Source of the DNA: Thermus parvatiensis
GTDB taxonomy: Bacteria > Deinococcota > Deinococci > Deinococcales > Thermaceae
Length of the DNA: 64,000 nt
Direction of reading: 5' to 3'
Assembly: GCF_001535545.1 (NCBI RefSeq)
Contig: NZ_CP014141.1
Span: 1,364,001-1,428,000 of the forward strand
Position numbers and translations under genes: made by a program. The notes under the pieces were generated by a model. It was not told where the DNA came from and did not search any database. It saw nothing but the letters and a program-made list of their open reading frames with translations. Shown here piece after piece: positions 53,391-62,753 of the stretch (positions within the stretch are counted from its first letter, which is position 1; the number at the start of each line of letters is the position of its first letter).

Positions 53391-53957
53391 ATGCTGCAGT
53401 ATCCGGAGCTTCCCCTGGAAAGCCCCCTGATTGACGCCGAGCTTCCTGACCCGAGGGGCGGCCGCTACCGGCTTTCCCAGTTCCAGGAGTCCCTTTTGGC
53501 CGTGGTCTTCATGTGCAACCACTGCCCCTACGTGAAGGGGTCTATCCGGGAGCTGGTGGCCCTGGCCGAGCGCTACCGGGGCCAGGTGGCCTTCGTGGGC
53601 ATCAACCCCAACGACTACGAGCGCTACCCCGAGGACTCCCCCGAGGGCATGGTGGCCTTCGCCAAGGAGCACGGCATCTTCTTCCCCTACCTCCTGGACG
53701 AAACCCAGGAGGTGGCCAAGGCCTACCGGGCCCTGCGCACCCCCGAGGTCTTCCTCTTTGACGAAAAAAGGCTTCTCCGCTACCACGGCCGGGTGAACGA
53801 CAACCCCAAGTTCCCCAACGAGGTGCAAAGCCACGACCTCGAGGCGGCCATAGAGGCTCTCCTCCAGGGCAAGGAGCCCCCCCTCAAGGAAGCCCCCGCC
53901 ATCGGCTGCACCATCAAGTGGAAGCCGGGGAATGAGCCGGAGGTCAGGATCGGCTGA
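53391..53957 (+). CDS. Thioredoxin-fold redox protein (AhpC/TSA-like)
   Basis: A 188-residue cytoplasmic thioredoxin-fold protein. The redox motif is [11 protein letters not shown] (two cysteines in CNHC), with [18 protein letters not shown] and the cis-proline [10 protein letters not shown]. It resembles the widespread family annotated as peroxiredoxin or thiol-disulfide isomerase with a CxxC and a kinked insertion; its substrate is unknown. A truncated copy of its 5' end lies at 48610. The ATG follows TAGCAT by six bases. Confidence 0.88.
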   Translation: MLQYPELPLESPLIDAELPDPRGGRYRLSQFQESLLAVVFMCNHCPYVKGSIRELVALAERYRGQVAFVGINPNDYERYPEDSPEGMVAFAKEHGIFFPYLLDETQEVAKAYRALRTPEVFLFDEKRLLRYHGRVNDNPKFPNEVQSHDLEAAIEALLQGKEPPLKEAPAIGCTIKWKPGNEPEVRIG

Positions 53958-54146
53958 TCACCGCCGCTGACGCCAAAGGCCCCGCCTCGGGTCGTAGGGG
54001 CAGGCCCGGAAAGCCACCCGGGGGCAGTGCCGCCGGTAGGCCTTCACCTCCCGGGCCAAGGCCTCGGGCAGGCCGCAGACGGGGCACCCCCTCCTTCGGG
54101 AGAAGACCCGGGCAAAGAGGGCCGCCAGGTGGGAAACAAACCTCAC
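53958..54146 (-). CDS. Small cysteine-rich zinc-ribbon-like protein, unknown
   Basis: A 62-residue basic protein. It has two cysteine knuckles: GCPVCGL near the middle and HCPRVAFRACPYD near the C-terminus, a likely single zinc site. GTG 54146 is chosen because TAGGAT (54159-54154) ends seven bases before it; ATG 54155 overlaps that box. Its stop is adjacent to the stop of the convergent thioredoxin-fold gene. I recognise no named family. High Arg content suggests nucleic acid binding, which is a guess. Confidence 0.55.
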   Translation of the reverse strand: MRFVSHLAALFARVFSRRRGCPVCGLPEALAREVKAYRRHCPRVAFRACPYDPRRGLWRQRR

Positions 54147-54169
54147 GCCCCCCATCCTAACCCAGGTGG

Positions 54170-54200
54170 TATACTGCCTCCGGGCTTCGGCCCGGGAGGT
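54170..54200 (+). promoter_or_regulatory. Promoter and 5'-end UUCG hairpin upstream of the epimerase gene
   Basis: TATACT (54170-54175) is a good -10. CCGGGC-TTCG-GCCCGG (54180-54195) forms a very stable hairpin starting where transcription should begin, and its 3' arm runs into the ribosome binding site GGGAGGT (54194-54200). It could stabilise the mRNA or limit ribosome access. Confidence 0.5.
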
Positions 54201-54203
54201 TTT

Positions 54204-55135
54204 ATGCGCGTGCTGGTGACGGGCGGCGCCGGTTTCATCGGAAGCCACATCGTGGAGGACCTCCTCGCCAGGGGCCTGGAGGTGGCGGTCCTGGACAACC
54301 TGGCCACGGGCAAGCGGGAAAACGTGCCCAAAGGCGTCCCCTTCTTCCAGGTGGACCTAAGGGACAAGGAGGGGGTGGAAAGGGCCTTCCGGGAGTTCCG
54401 CCCCACCCACGTCTCCCACCAGGCGGCCCAGGCCTCGGTGAAGGTGAGCGTGGAGGACCCGGTCCTGGACTTTGAGGTGAACCTCCTGGGGGGGCTTAAC
54501 CTCCTCGAGGCCTGCCGCCAGTACGGCGTGGAGAAGCTCGTCTTCGCCTCCACGGGCGGGGCCATCTACGGGGAGGTGCCCGAGGGGGAAAGGGCCGAGG
54601 AGACCTGGCCCCCCCGCCCAAAAAGCCCCTACGCCGCGAGCAAGGCGGCCTTTGAGCACTACCTCTCCGTCTACGGGCAAAGCTACGGGCTCAAGTGGGT
54701 CTCCCTGCGGTACGGCAACGTGTACGGCCCCAGGCAGGACCCCCACGGGGAGGCGGGGGTGGTGGCCATCTTCGCCGAGCGGGTCCTCAAGGGCCTGCCC
54801 GTGACCCTCTACGCCCGGAAGACCCCCGGGGACGAGGGGTGCGTGCGGGACTACGTCTACGTGGGGGACGTGGCCGAGGCCCACGCCCTCGCCCTCTTCT
54901 CCCTGGAAGGGATCTACAACGTGGGGACCGGGGAGGGGCACACCACGAGGGAGGTCCTCCTGGCCGTGGCCCAGGCGGCGGGCCGGGAGCCCCAGGTAAA
55001 CCCCGCCCCCCGCGCCCCGGGGACCTGGAAAGGAGCGTCCTCTCCCCCCTCAAGCTCATGGCCCACGGCTGGCGGCCCAAGGTGGGGTTCCAGGAGGGCA
55101 TCCGCCTCACCGTGGACCACTTCCGGGGCGCTTGA
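54204..55135 (+). CDS. NAD-dependent nucleotide-sugar epimerase (GalE-like), frameshift
   Basis: Extended SDR of about 310 residues. The NAD motif is TGGAGFIGSH; the active site has Thr/Ser in FASTGGAIYGE and YAASK as the YxxxK pair. It matches UDP-glucose 4-epimerases of the short Thermus type. The frame breaks in the C-run 55006-55011; one added C gives APPRPGDLERSVLSPLKLMA and an end at TGA 55133-55135. A role with galactokinase in galactose metabolism, or in surface glycans, is possible. Confidence 0.88.
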
Positions 55136-55495
55136 GATACCCACCAGGGGTATGCCACCCTCTGTGGGCGTGCGGTTCCGCCATCCGGCCTGGTTCGCCG
55201 CCGTGGGGGGAAGCGGGGTGGCCCTCGCCCTGAAGGCCTTCGGCTTCCCCCTCCGCGCCTTCCTCCGGCTTGAGGTGCTGGCCCCGGCGGGGCCACGCCA
55301 ACCCCAGGCCGGCTAACCGGTTGCGCAACATGGGAGGCCCGAACCAGGGCTGAGGGGAGGCCTTTTTGGGGCCCCACCGCATTCGCCGCGGTGGGGTATC
55401 TGCCCAAGGTGCGGGCGCTTAAGGGCCCCCCGGTCTTGCCAAAAGGAAGGCGGCATGCTATTTTTGCCCCAAGCACAACCGGAAAGGAGGCGTGC
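55136..55495. other. Intergenic region with a hairpin and the livK promoter
   Basis: No convincing gene. A 54-codon reading frame (55152-55316, starting MPPSVGVRF) lacks a ribosome binding site and resembles nothing I know. CCCCACCGC (55372-55380) and GCGGTGGGG (55388-55396) form a 9-bp hairpin, a possible terminator of the epimerase transcript. The livK promoter lies at 55436-55464. Confidence 0.5.
55436..55464 (+). promoter_or_regulatory. Promoter of the liv-type operon
   Basis: TTGCCA (55436-55441), a 17-base spacer and TATTTT (55459-55464). Unlike most promoters here it gives a leader of about 25 bases with a strong ribosome binding site, GGAAAGGAGG (55481-55490), before ATG 55496. Confidence 0.7.
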
Positions 55496-56680
55496 ATGAA
55501 GCGCAGGGAGTTTCTGAGGAGGCTTGGCGTGGGTTCGCTGGCGGCCATGGGCTTCTCCCGCTTCGCCTTGGCCCAGGCGAGGCCCGTGAAGCTCGCCGCC
55601 CTTCTCCCCCTCACCGGGCCCTTCGCCTTTGCGGGAAACGCCGGAAGGGAGGGGTTCGTGGACGGGGTGGACTACGTGAACGAGGTCCTAGGGGGCATCG
55701 GCGGGCGAAGGCTGGAGCTCATCGTGGAGGACACCGGCTACGACGTGGCCCGGGGGACAGCCGCCTTCAACCGGGTGATCTCCCGGGAGCGGGCGGATGA
55801 GCTCCTTTTCGTCTACGGGGACTCCACCGGCCTCTCCAAGGCCCTGGCCCCGGAGATCGCCCGCATCGGCCTACCCTACTCCGCCACCAGCTTCGCCAAC
55901 GAGCTCGCCGACCCCAAGACCTACCCCACCATCTTCGTCTTCGGCCCCACCTACAACGACATGGTGGAGGCCCTGTTGCGCCAGGTCCGCCTGCAAAAGG
56001 GGCGGGCCAAGATCGCCCTGGTCTACTCCAACACCGAGTTCGGCCGCGACCCCATCCCCTACGCCAAGGAGCGGGCCAAGGCCCTGGGCATGGAGGTGGT
56101 GCACGAGGAGGTTACCCCGCCCGCCTTTACCGACGCCACCCCGGTGGTGCTGAACCTAAGGCGGGCCAACCCCGACTTCGTCATCCTCCAGGGGTACGCC
56201 CTCTCGGTGGAGCCCCTCATCGTGCGGGCCGCCCGGGAGCAGGGCCTGCAGGCCCAGTTCATGGGCACCTACTACTCGGCCGAGCTGGCCCTCATCCAGC
56301 GGACCGGTCCGGCGGCGGAGGGCTTCATCGTCACCTACCACAACGCCTACTGGTACGACACCCTGGTGCCCGCAGTGAACGAGATGCGCAAGTTCCGCCA
56401 GCGCAAGGGCCGGGATACCTCCTACCGCCCCACCTACTACATGGGGAGCCTGGCCGTGGCCCTGGGAGTGGCCGAAGCCATGCGCCGGGCGGCGGCAGCG
56501 GGCAAGCTCACCCGGGCGGGGGTGGTGGAGTACCTGGAGAAAATCGGGGACTACAACGCCTTGGGCCTGGTGCGGGGCTACCAGTTCGTGAACCACCGCA
56601 TCCCCTACACCAAGCTCTACCGGGCGAGCGTCAAGGACAGGCGCTTCAACGCCATCACCGACTGGATCAAGCTGGCCTAG
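55496..56680 (+). CDS. ABC transporter substrate-binding protein (LivK family), Tat-exported
   Basis: Periplasmic type I binding protein of 394 residues. The N-terminus MKRREFLRRLGVGSLAAMG is a twin-arginine signal. The core begins VKLAALLPLTGPFAFAGNAG and has the two-lobe Leu/Ile/Val-binding pattern (GREGFVDGVDYVNE, LVYSNTEFGRD). This family binds amino acids, amides, urea or aromatic acids; the acyl-CoA ligase in the operon hints at an organic acid. A strong promoter and a hairpin after the gene fit higher expression than the permeases. Confidence 0.88.
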   Translation: MKRREFLRRLGVGSLAAMGFSRFALAQARPVKLAALLPLTGPFAFAGNAGREGFVDGVDYVNEVLGGIGGRRLELIVEDTGYDVARGTAAFNRVISRERADELLFVYGDSTGLSKALAPEIARIGLPYSATSFANELADPKTYPTIFVFGPTYNDMVEALLRQVRLQKGRAKIALVYSNTEFGRDPIPYAKERAKALGMEVVHEEVTPPAFTDATPVVLNLRRANPDFVILQGYALSVEPLIVRAAREQGLQAQFMGTYYSAELALIQRTGPAAEGFIVTYHNAYWYDTLVPAVNEMRKFRQRKGRDTSYRPTYYMGSLAVALGVAEAMRRAAAAGKLTRAGVVEYLEKIGDYNALGLVRGYQFVNHRIPYTKLYRASVKDRRFNAITDWIKLA

Positions 56681-56690
56681 AGCAGGACTT

Positions 56691-56719
56691 CCCCTGGCCG
56701 GGCTTGGCCCGGTCGGGGG
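56691..56719 (+). terminator. Strong hairpin between livK- and livH-like genes
   Basis: Arms 56691-56703 and 56707-56719 pair over 13 positions (two G-U) around a TTG loop. There is no U-tract. It probably attenuates readthrough or protects the binding-protein mRNA, raising its level over the membrane subunits. Confidence 0.55.
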
Positions 56720-56730
56720 AATGGAACACC

Positions 56731-57606
56731 ATGGCGGACTTCCTACCCTACCTGATCGGCGGCCTGGCCAACGGGGCCCTTTACGGCCTCCTGGCGCTGG
56801 GCTTTGTCCTGGTCTACCGGGCCACCAGCGTGGTGAACTTCGCCATCGGGGAGTTCCTCCTGGTGGGGGCTTACCTCACCTACACCTTCGCCCTCTTCCT
56901 CCCCCTTCCCCTGGCCATCCTGGCCGCCCTGCCCCTGGCCTTCCTCTTTGGGCTCCTGGTGGAACGGGGCTTCGTGCGCCCCCTCCTTGGACGGAACGTG
57001 GTGGCGGTGATTATGGCCACCATCGGCCTGGCCGCAGCCCTGGACGGGGCGGTACAGCTCATCTGGGGCCCCGACCTCAAGTACCTCTCGGGGAGCCTGC
57101 CCAACCTGGGGTTCCAGGCGGGGGAGGTGTTCGTGTCCTCCAGGGCCGTCTGGAACCTCCTCCTCGCCCTGCCCCTGGGGCTTGGCCTCCTCTGGCTCCT
57201 GCGCCGAAGCCGCTACGGCATCCTGGTGCGGGCCATCTCCGAGCGGGAGGTGGCCGCTTTGGCCCTGGGCATCCCCACCGCCCGCATCCTGGCCGGGGTC
57301 TGGGGGGTCTCGGCCCTCCTGGCCACCCTGGCCGGGGCCCTTTTGGCCGTGGCCAGCGGCGTGGGCCACAACCTGGTCTTTTTCGGCCTCAAGGTCTTCC
57401 CCGTGGCCATCCTGGGGGGACTGGACTCCGTGGGCGGGGCCCTTTTGGCGGGGTTTTTGCTGGGGGCCTTGGAGGCCCTCTCCCAGAGGTACCTAGAACC
57501 CCTCCTGCCCGGCTTCACCGAGGCCCTGCCCTTCGTGGTGGTCCTCCTGGTCCTCCTGGTGAGGCCCTACGGCCTCCTGGGCGAACGCCAGATTGAGAGG
57601 GTGTGA
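56731..57606 (+). CDS. ABC transporter permease (LivH family)
   Basis: Inner-membrane permease of 291 residues with about eight helices. It starts MADFLPYLIGGLANGALYGL and includes YRATSVVNFAIGEFLLVGAY, cited by its start, and the cytoplasmic coupling motif AISEREVAALALGI (EAA-like). It pairs with the LivM-like permease at 61001. The stop overlaps the next ATG (TGATG). Confidence 0.9.
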   Translation: MADFLPYLIGGLANGALYGLLALGFVLVYRATSVVNFAIGEFLLVGAYLTYTFALFLPLPLAILAALPLAFLFGLLVERGFVRPLLGRNVVAVIMATIGLAAALDGAVQLIWGPDLKYLSGSLPNLGFQAGEVFVSSRAVWNLLLALPLGLGLLWLLRRSRYGILVRAISEREVAALALGIPTARILAGVWGVSALLATLAGALLAVASGVGHNLVFFGLKVFPVAILGGLDSVGGALLAGFLLGALEALSQRYLEPLLPGFTEALPFVVVLLVLLVRPYGLLGERQIERV

Positions 57607-58381
57607 TGCTTTCCGTGGAGAACCTCAAGGTGGTCTACCGGGGGGTGATCCTGGCCCTGGACGGGGTTTCCCTGGAGCTTGGGGACGGGGAGGCGGTGGC
57701 CCTTTTGGGCCCCAACGGGGCGGGGAAGAGCTCCTTGGTGCGGGCGGTGGCCGGGCTTTTGCCCAAGTTTGAGGGGCGGGTGCTGGACGGGCATGTGCGC
57801 CTCATGGGCCAGGAGGCGACCCACCTGGACCCGGTGCGCATCACCGGCCTCGGCCTCACAGCGGTCCTGGAGGGCCGCCCCCTTTTCCGCTACCTCACCC
57901 CGGTGGAGAACCTGGTGGCCGCCGGCCACCGCCTCTCGCCCCAGGAGCTCAAGGCGGGCATGGAGGAGGTCTTCGCCCGCTTTCCCCGCCTCTACGAGCG
58001 GCGGCACGAGCAAGCGGGCTACCTCTCCGGGGGGAGCAGCAGATGCTCCTCCTGGGCATGGCCCTCCTCACCCGCCCCAAGGTGCTGGTGGTGGACGAGC
58101 CCTCCCTGGGGCTTTCCCCCAAGCTGGTGGAGGAGGTGATGCGCACCCTGGACGCACTCCGGCGGGAGAAGGGCTTGAGCCTTCTCCTGGTGGAGCAAAA
58201 CGCCCGGGCCGCCCTCTCCATCGTGGACCGCGTCTACGTGCTGGAGCGGGGCCGGGTGGTGTTTGAGGGGGATGCCAAAGCTGCCCAGGAGGACCAGGAT
58301 GTGTTGGAGTTCTACCTGGGCAAGGAAGAGGTGGGCTTCCGCCAGGCCAAGCGCTATCGCCGCCGCAAGCGGTGGGTGTGA
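57606..58381 (+). CDS. ABC transporter ATPase (LivF family), frameshift
   Basis: About 258 residues after repair. Walker A is GPNGAGKSS. The frame breaks in the ABC signature itself, G-run 58029-58034; one added G yields YLSGGEQQMLLLGMALLTRP, restoring LSGGEQQ, then Walker B VLVVDEPSLGLSP and the switch His region LLLVEQNA. LivF proteins end soon after; here a basic tail RYRRRKRWV follows. Homopolymer error is likely. Confidence 0.9.
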
Positions 58382-58390
58382 GGGGGAACC

Positions 58391-59140
58391 ATGGGTGCCA
58401 TCCTCGAGGCCAAAGACCTGCACCTCGCCTTCAAGGGGGTGAAGGCCCTCACCGGGGTGAGCTTCCAGGTGCAACCGGGGGAGTTCTTTGCGGTGATCGG
58501 GCCCAACGGGGCGGGAAAGACCACCCTCTTAAACGTCCTCTCCGGGGTCTACGAGCCCGAAAGGGGGGAGGTCTTTTTCCTGGGGCAAAGCCTCCGGGGG
58601 AAAAGCCCCCAGGAAAGGGCCCGCATGGGCCTGGGGCGCACCTTCCAGGGCCTGGAGATCTTCCGGGGGATGAGCGTCTTGGAAAACGTCAAGCTGGGGG
58701 CGGAGCTGGCCCTCCCCACTTATCCCCTGGCCCTACCCCGGGCAGAAAGGGAGTGGCGCCTAAGGGCCTGGGCGGAGGAGGTCCTGGACTACCTCCACCT
58801 CTCCCCCTTCCGCCACGCCCCGGCGGGGATGCTCCCTTACGGCCTGCAGAAGCGGGTGGAGGTGGCCCGGGCCCTGGCGGGCCGCCCCAAGCTCCTCCTC
58901 CTGGACGAGCCCATGGCGGGGCTTTCCCTGGAGGAAAAGCAAGACTTGGCCCGCTTCCTGCTGGACGCCCGGGAGGAGTGGGGGGTGACCCTCCTTTGGG
59001 TGGAGCACGACCTTAGGGCCGTCCTGGAGCTTTCCGACCGGGTCCTGGTCCTCTCCTACGGCGAGGTCCTCTACTACGGCCCCCCCGAGGGGGTGCGCCA
59101 GGACCCCAAGGTGGCGGAGGCCTATTTGGGTCAGGCGTGA
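58391..59140 (+). CDS. ABC transporter ATPase (LivG family)
   Basis: A 249-residue ATPase. Walker A is GPNGAGKTT; the Q-loop lies in GRTFQGLEIF. The signature is degenerate: MLPYGLQKRVEVARAL replaces LSGGQ with LPYGLQ, as commonly found in LivG proteins (LPYGxQR). Walker B is LLLLDEPMAGLS and the switch His is in WVEHDL. It pairs with the LivF-like subunit. Confidence 0.92.
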   Translation: MGAILEAKDLHLAFKGVKALTGVSFQVQPGEFFAVIGPNGAGKTTLLNVLSGVYEPERGEVFFLGQSLRGKSPQERARMGLGRTFQGLEIFRGMSVLENVKLGAELALPTYPLALPRAEREWRLRAWAEEVLDYLHLSPFRHAPAGMLPYGLQKRVEVARALAGRPKLLLLDEPMAGLSLEEKQDLARFLLDAREEWGVTLLWVEHDLRAVLELSDRVLVLSYGEVLYYGPPEGVRQDPKVAEAYLGQA

Positions 59141-59146
59141 GGCAAC

Positions 59147-60999
59147 ATGGAAGGAACCCTGCTGGAACACCTCTACCGGCATGCGAAGGAGCGCCCCAGG
59201 GCCCCCGCCCTGAGGGCAAAGCGCCTGGGCGTGTGGCAGAAAACCTCCTGGCAAGACCTCCTGGACCGGGTCCTGGGCCTGGCGGGAGGGCTCGCCGCCT
59301 TGGGCCTCAAGGAGGGGGAGGTGCTGGCCATCCTGGGCCACAACGCCCCCGAGTGGATAGAGGCGGAGCTGGCCGCCCAGACCCTGGGCGCCCTGCCCAT
59401 GGGCATCTACGCTGACGCCATGCCCGAGGAGGTGGGGTACTTCCTGGAGTTCACCCAGGCCCGGGGGGTTGTGGTCTCGGACGAGGAGCAGCTGGACAAG
59501 GTCTACCCCCACCTGCACCTGGTGGACTTCGTCCTGGTCTGGGAGGAGGCGGGCATGAGCCGCCACTTCCGGGGGAAGGTGCGCCGCTTCAGCCAGGCCT
59601 TCGGCGACCCCAAGGTGGGGGAGGGGGCCCTGAGGCGGCGCCGCCCCGAGGACATCGCCCTCCTGGCCCCCACCTCCGGGACCACCGGGCGCAGCAAGCT
59701 GGCCATGCTCTCCCACCGCAACCTTTTGGCGGGGCACGAGGCCCTGGGCCAGGCCCTGGGCTTCCAGAAGGGGGCCTGGGTCTTCAGCTACCTCCCCCTC
59801 CCCTGGATCGGGGAGCAGATGCTCACCGTGGTGCAGAGCCTGGTGGAGGGCTCCACCGTCCACTTCCCCGAGGACCCCACCACGCTTAAGGAGGACCTCA
59901 AGGAGGTCCAGCCCGACTTCTTCCTGGCCCCGCCCAGGCTTTGGGAGGAGATGGCGAGCTTCATCCAAAGCCGGATGGCGGACGCCGACCCCGTCAAGGC
60001 CTTCTTCTACCGGACCGGGATGGGGGCGCTTCTGGAGGGGGCGAACCGGGAGTTCAGGGGGGAAAGGGTGGGGCTCTGGCTCAACCTCAAGCGGGCCCTC
60101 TTCTACCCCCTCATCGCCAGGCCCCTGAGGGCGAGGCTTGGGCTTGCCGCCTGCCGCATCGCCGTCACCGGGGGGGCGCCCTTGGGCCCGGAGGTCTTCA
60201 CCTTCTTCCGCGCCCTGGGGCTGGACATCCGGCAGGTCTACGGCCAGTCGGAGACCGCCGCCGCCACCACCGCCCACGCCACCGGGGACGCCCCCCGGAG
60301 ACCGTGGGCCCCCCTCTTCCGGGCACGGAGGTGCGCATCAGCGAGGAAGGGGAGATCCAGGTGCGGGGCCCCCAGGTCTTTCAGGGCTACTTCAAGCAGG
60401 AGAAGGCCACCCGGGAGAGCTTCACCGAGGACGGCTTCTTCCGCACGGGGGACGCGGGCTTCTTTGACGAGCGGGGGCACCTGGTGATCCTCGGGCGGGT
60501 GAAGGAGGTGGGAGCTTTGGCGGACGGCACCCGCTTCGCCCCCCAGTTCCTGGAAAACCGCCTGAAGTACTCCCCCTACATCCGGGAGGCCGTGGTGCTA
60601 GGCCACGGGAGGCCCTTTGTCACCGCCCTTATAGAGCTTGACCCGGAAAACGTCCAGAACTGGGCGAGGAGGCGGGGCATCCCCTTCACCACCTACCTCT
60701 CCCTCACGGAGCGCCCCGAGGTCCAGGCCCTGATCGCCGAGGAGATCCGCATGGTGAACCAGACCCTTCCCGAGAAGCTCAGGATCCGGCGCTTCGCCCT
60801 TTTGCCCAAGGAGCTCCACCCCGACGACGAGGAGATCACCCGCACCCGGAAGGTGCGCCGCCAGATCGTGGAGGCCCGCTACGCCCCGGTGATCCAGGCC
60901 CTCTACGGCGAGGGCGGCCGCGTGAGCCTCTCCCTGCCCATCCGCTACCTCGAGGGGGAGGGCAGGCTGGAGGCCACCCTCGAGGTCCAGGAGGTCTGA
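59147..60999 (+). CDS. AMP-dependent acyl-CoA synthetase within the ABC operon, frameshift
   Basis: About 618 residues after repair. It belongs to the long-chain fatty acyl-CoA ligase (FadD15-like) class. The P-loop is APTSGTTGRSKLAM; RQVYGQSETAAATT follows. The frame breaks in the C-run 60291-60296; one added C gives GDAPPETVGPPLPGTEVRIS and the domain FFRTGDAGFFDERGHLVILGR, cited by its start. The C-terminal segment ITRTRKVRR replaces the usual catalytic Lys region. Located between livG- and livM-like genes, it probably activates the imported acid. Confidence 0.88.
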
Positions 61000-61000
61000 G

Positions 61001-62065
61001 ATGTTCGCCCTCTCCAAGCGCCTCACCGACGCCTTTAGCCTGCGCTTCGCCCGGGCGGTGCGGGAGACCTACCGGGAGGACGAGGCCTACGCCAGCACCC
61101 CCTTGGGCCGCCTCGCCCTCTACGCCTTTCTCCTCCTGCTCCTCCTCCTGCCCCTCCTCCTCGGCCCCTACCCCATGTACGTGGCCACCCTGGTGGCCAT
61201 CGGGGCCCTCTCCGCCCTGGGCCTCCACCTCCTGGTGGGGGGCGCGGGGCAGATCTCCTTAGGCCACGCCGCCTTCATGGGGGTGGGGGCCTACGCGGCA
61301 AGCCACCTCACGGGCCCCCTCGCCCCCTTGGGGATCCTCCTCGGGGCGGGATCGCCGCCTTTTTGGGGCTTCTCCTCGGCCTCCCCTCCCTCCGCATCAA
61401 GGGGGTGTACCTGGCCATCGCCACCCTGGCCTTCCAGTTCCTGGCGGACTATGTCTTCAAGACCTGGGAGGCGGTCACGGGGGAATCCGGGGCCGGACCC
61501 TTCCTCCCCCGAGGTCCTGGGCCTCGTCCTGGACACCCCGGAGAAGCTCTGGTACCTGGTCCTCCTCTTCGCCCTCCCCCTCTTCTTCTACGGCAAGCGC
61601 CTCCTCATGACCCGCGCCGGGCGGGCCTTCCGGGCGGTGCGGGACAACGACCTCTCCGCCCGGGTGGCCGGGGTGGACCTCACCCGGACCAAGCTCCTCG
61701 CCTTCGCCCTCTCCGCCTTCTACGCCGGGGTGGCGGGGGGGCTTCTCGCCGGGCTCTACAAGGCGGTGACCCCGGAGTACTTTCCCCTCTCCGTGAGCAT
61801 CCAGTACCTGGCCATGGTCATCGTGGGCGGGGCGGGGACGGTTTTGGGGGCGGTCTTGGGGGCCTTCTTCGTCCTCCTCATCCCCGAGGTGCTCAATAGC
61901 TTCGTGGGGGCCCTGGGCCCGGAGTACGCCGCCCAGCTCGCCGCCTGGCGCAACGTGGTCTTCGGCGGCCTCATCCTCCTCTTCCTGGTCCTCGAGCCCC
62001 TGGGCCTGGTCGGGCTTTGGGGGCGGGTGCGGGACTACTTCCGCACCTGGCCCCTGCCCTACTAG
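61001..62065 (+). CDS. ABC transporter permease (LivM family), three frameshifts
   Basis: About 355 residues with eight or more helices. GGAGQISLGHAAFMGVGAY is the LivM signature. Frame breaks lie at G-run 61348-61350, G-run 61479-61483 and C-run 61506-61510. Adding one base at each gives GAGIAAFLGLLLGLPSLRIKG and, after the loop, PPPEVLGLVLDTPEKLWYL. The C-terminal half MTRAGRAFRAVRDNDLSARVAGV, cited by its start, is the coupling helix. The stop overlaps the stop of the convergent pseudogene. Confidence 0.87.
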   Translation: MFALSKRLTDAFSLRFARAVRETYREDEAYASTPLGRLALYAFLLLLLLLPLLLGPYPMYVATLVAIGALSALGLHLLVGGAGQISLGHAAFMGVGAYAASHLTGPLAPLGILLGAGSPPFWGFSSASPPSASRGCTWPSPPWPSSSWRTMSSRPGRRSRGNPGPDPSSPEVLGLVLDTPEKLWYLVLLFALPLFFYGKRLLMTRAGRAFRAVRDNDLSARVAGVDLTRTKLLAFALSAFYAGVAGGLLAGLYKAVTPEYFPLSVSIQYLAMVIVGGAGTVLGAVLGAFFVLLIPEVLNSFVGALGPEYAAQLAAWRNVVFGGLILLFLVLEPLGLVGLWGRVRDYFRTWPLPY

Positions 62066-62628
62066 GGGGCGACCAAGGCCTTGGCGTAGGCCTTCTGGAG
62101 GAGCTTGCAGGGCCGCTTCACGTCCGCCAAGGCCGTGTAGATGTCGGAGTTGATGAGGAGCACCGCCTCCACTTGTCTGGGGTAGCGGAGGACGCAGGTG
62201 TGCTCCTCCGGGCCCGCCGAGGCGTAGAGGTCCCCGGGGTGCCATACCCGGGCCGTGGCCTCGTCCCCGGGGTAGGGCCCCTCCTGCCCCGCCAGCTACC
62301 AGCCCCAAAGCCGCAGGAGCATCTCCTCCCGCACCCCCTTGGGGAGGAGGACCTCGGTGTGCAGGGCGTAGACCAGAAGCTGGGCCAGCTCCAAGGCCGA
62401 CATGCGAAGCCCCGAATGCCCACCGCAGGCGTCCGGGGACGGGGCGAAGCTTCGCCCGGCCACCTCCTCGTGGACGAAGTCGTAGGCCAGGGCCTCCCCC
62501 CTGGGGCCCGGGGTGCAGTCCACCCAGGAGAGGCCCGCAGGCTCCAGGAGCCACCTGGAGTCGTCCGCCCCCTGCCACTGGGAACAGGCGGCGAGGCCCA
62601 AGAAGGGCAGCCACAGGATCCTTTTCAC
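62062..62628 (-). pseudogene. Decayed serine hydrolase (class C beta-lactamase-like) lipoprotein gene
   Basis: From GTG 62628 a lipoprotein-like signal ([15 protein letters not shown]) is followed directly by [12 protein letters not shown] and GGHSGLRMSALELAQLLVYAL, text typical of the second half of serine beta-lactamase-like hydrolases. The first half, with the SxxK nucleophile, is absent. The frame meets a TAG at 62298-62296 and continues in the same frame for 77 codons (WHPGDLYASAGPEEHTCVL, INSDIYTALADV) to TAG 62064-62062. An internal deletion plus an in-frame stop, neither in a homopolymer, indicates a real pseudogene. Confidence 0.72.
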
Positions 62629-62753
62629 CGTACTCACCCTACCTTTCCTGACGGCGCGGGAGCGGAAACCCAGAACGGCCTTCCTTGAGTCGGGATGGCT
62701 TAAGGGTACCCCCGCCCTGCCCAGGGAAAAGGGGGCCAAGGCACCTTTCGGGC

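Noticed and set aside
55152..55316. 54-codon small gene after the epimerase
   Set aside because: No ribosome binding site or promoter at useful distance and no recognisable motif; kept only as a note in the intergenic entry.
54787..55614. 275-codon minus-strand frame between the epimerase and livK genes
   Set aside because: Arg/Pro/Gly-rich, covers the livK promoter and start, and shows no family motif.
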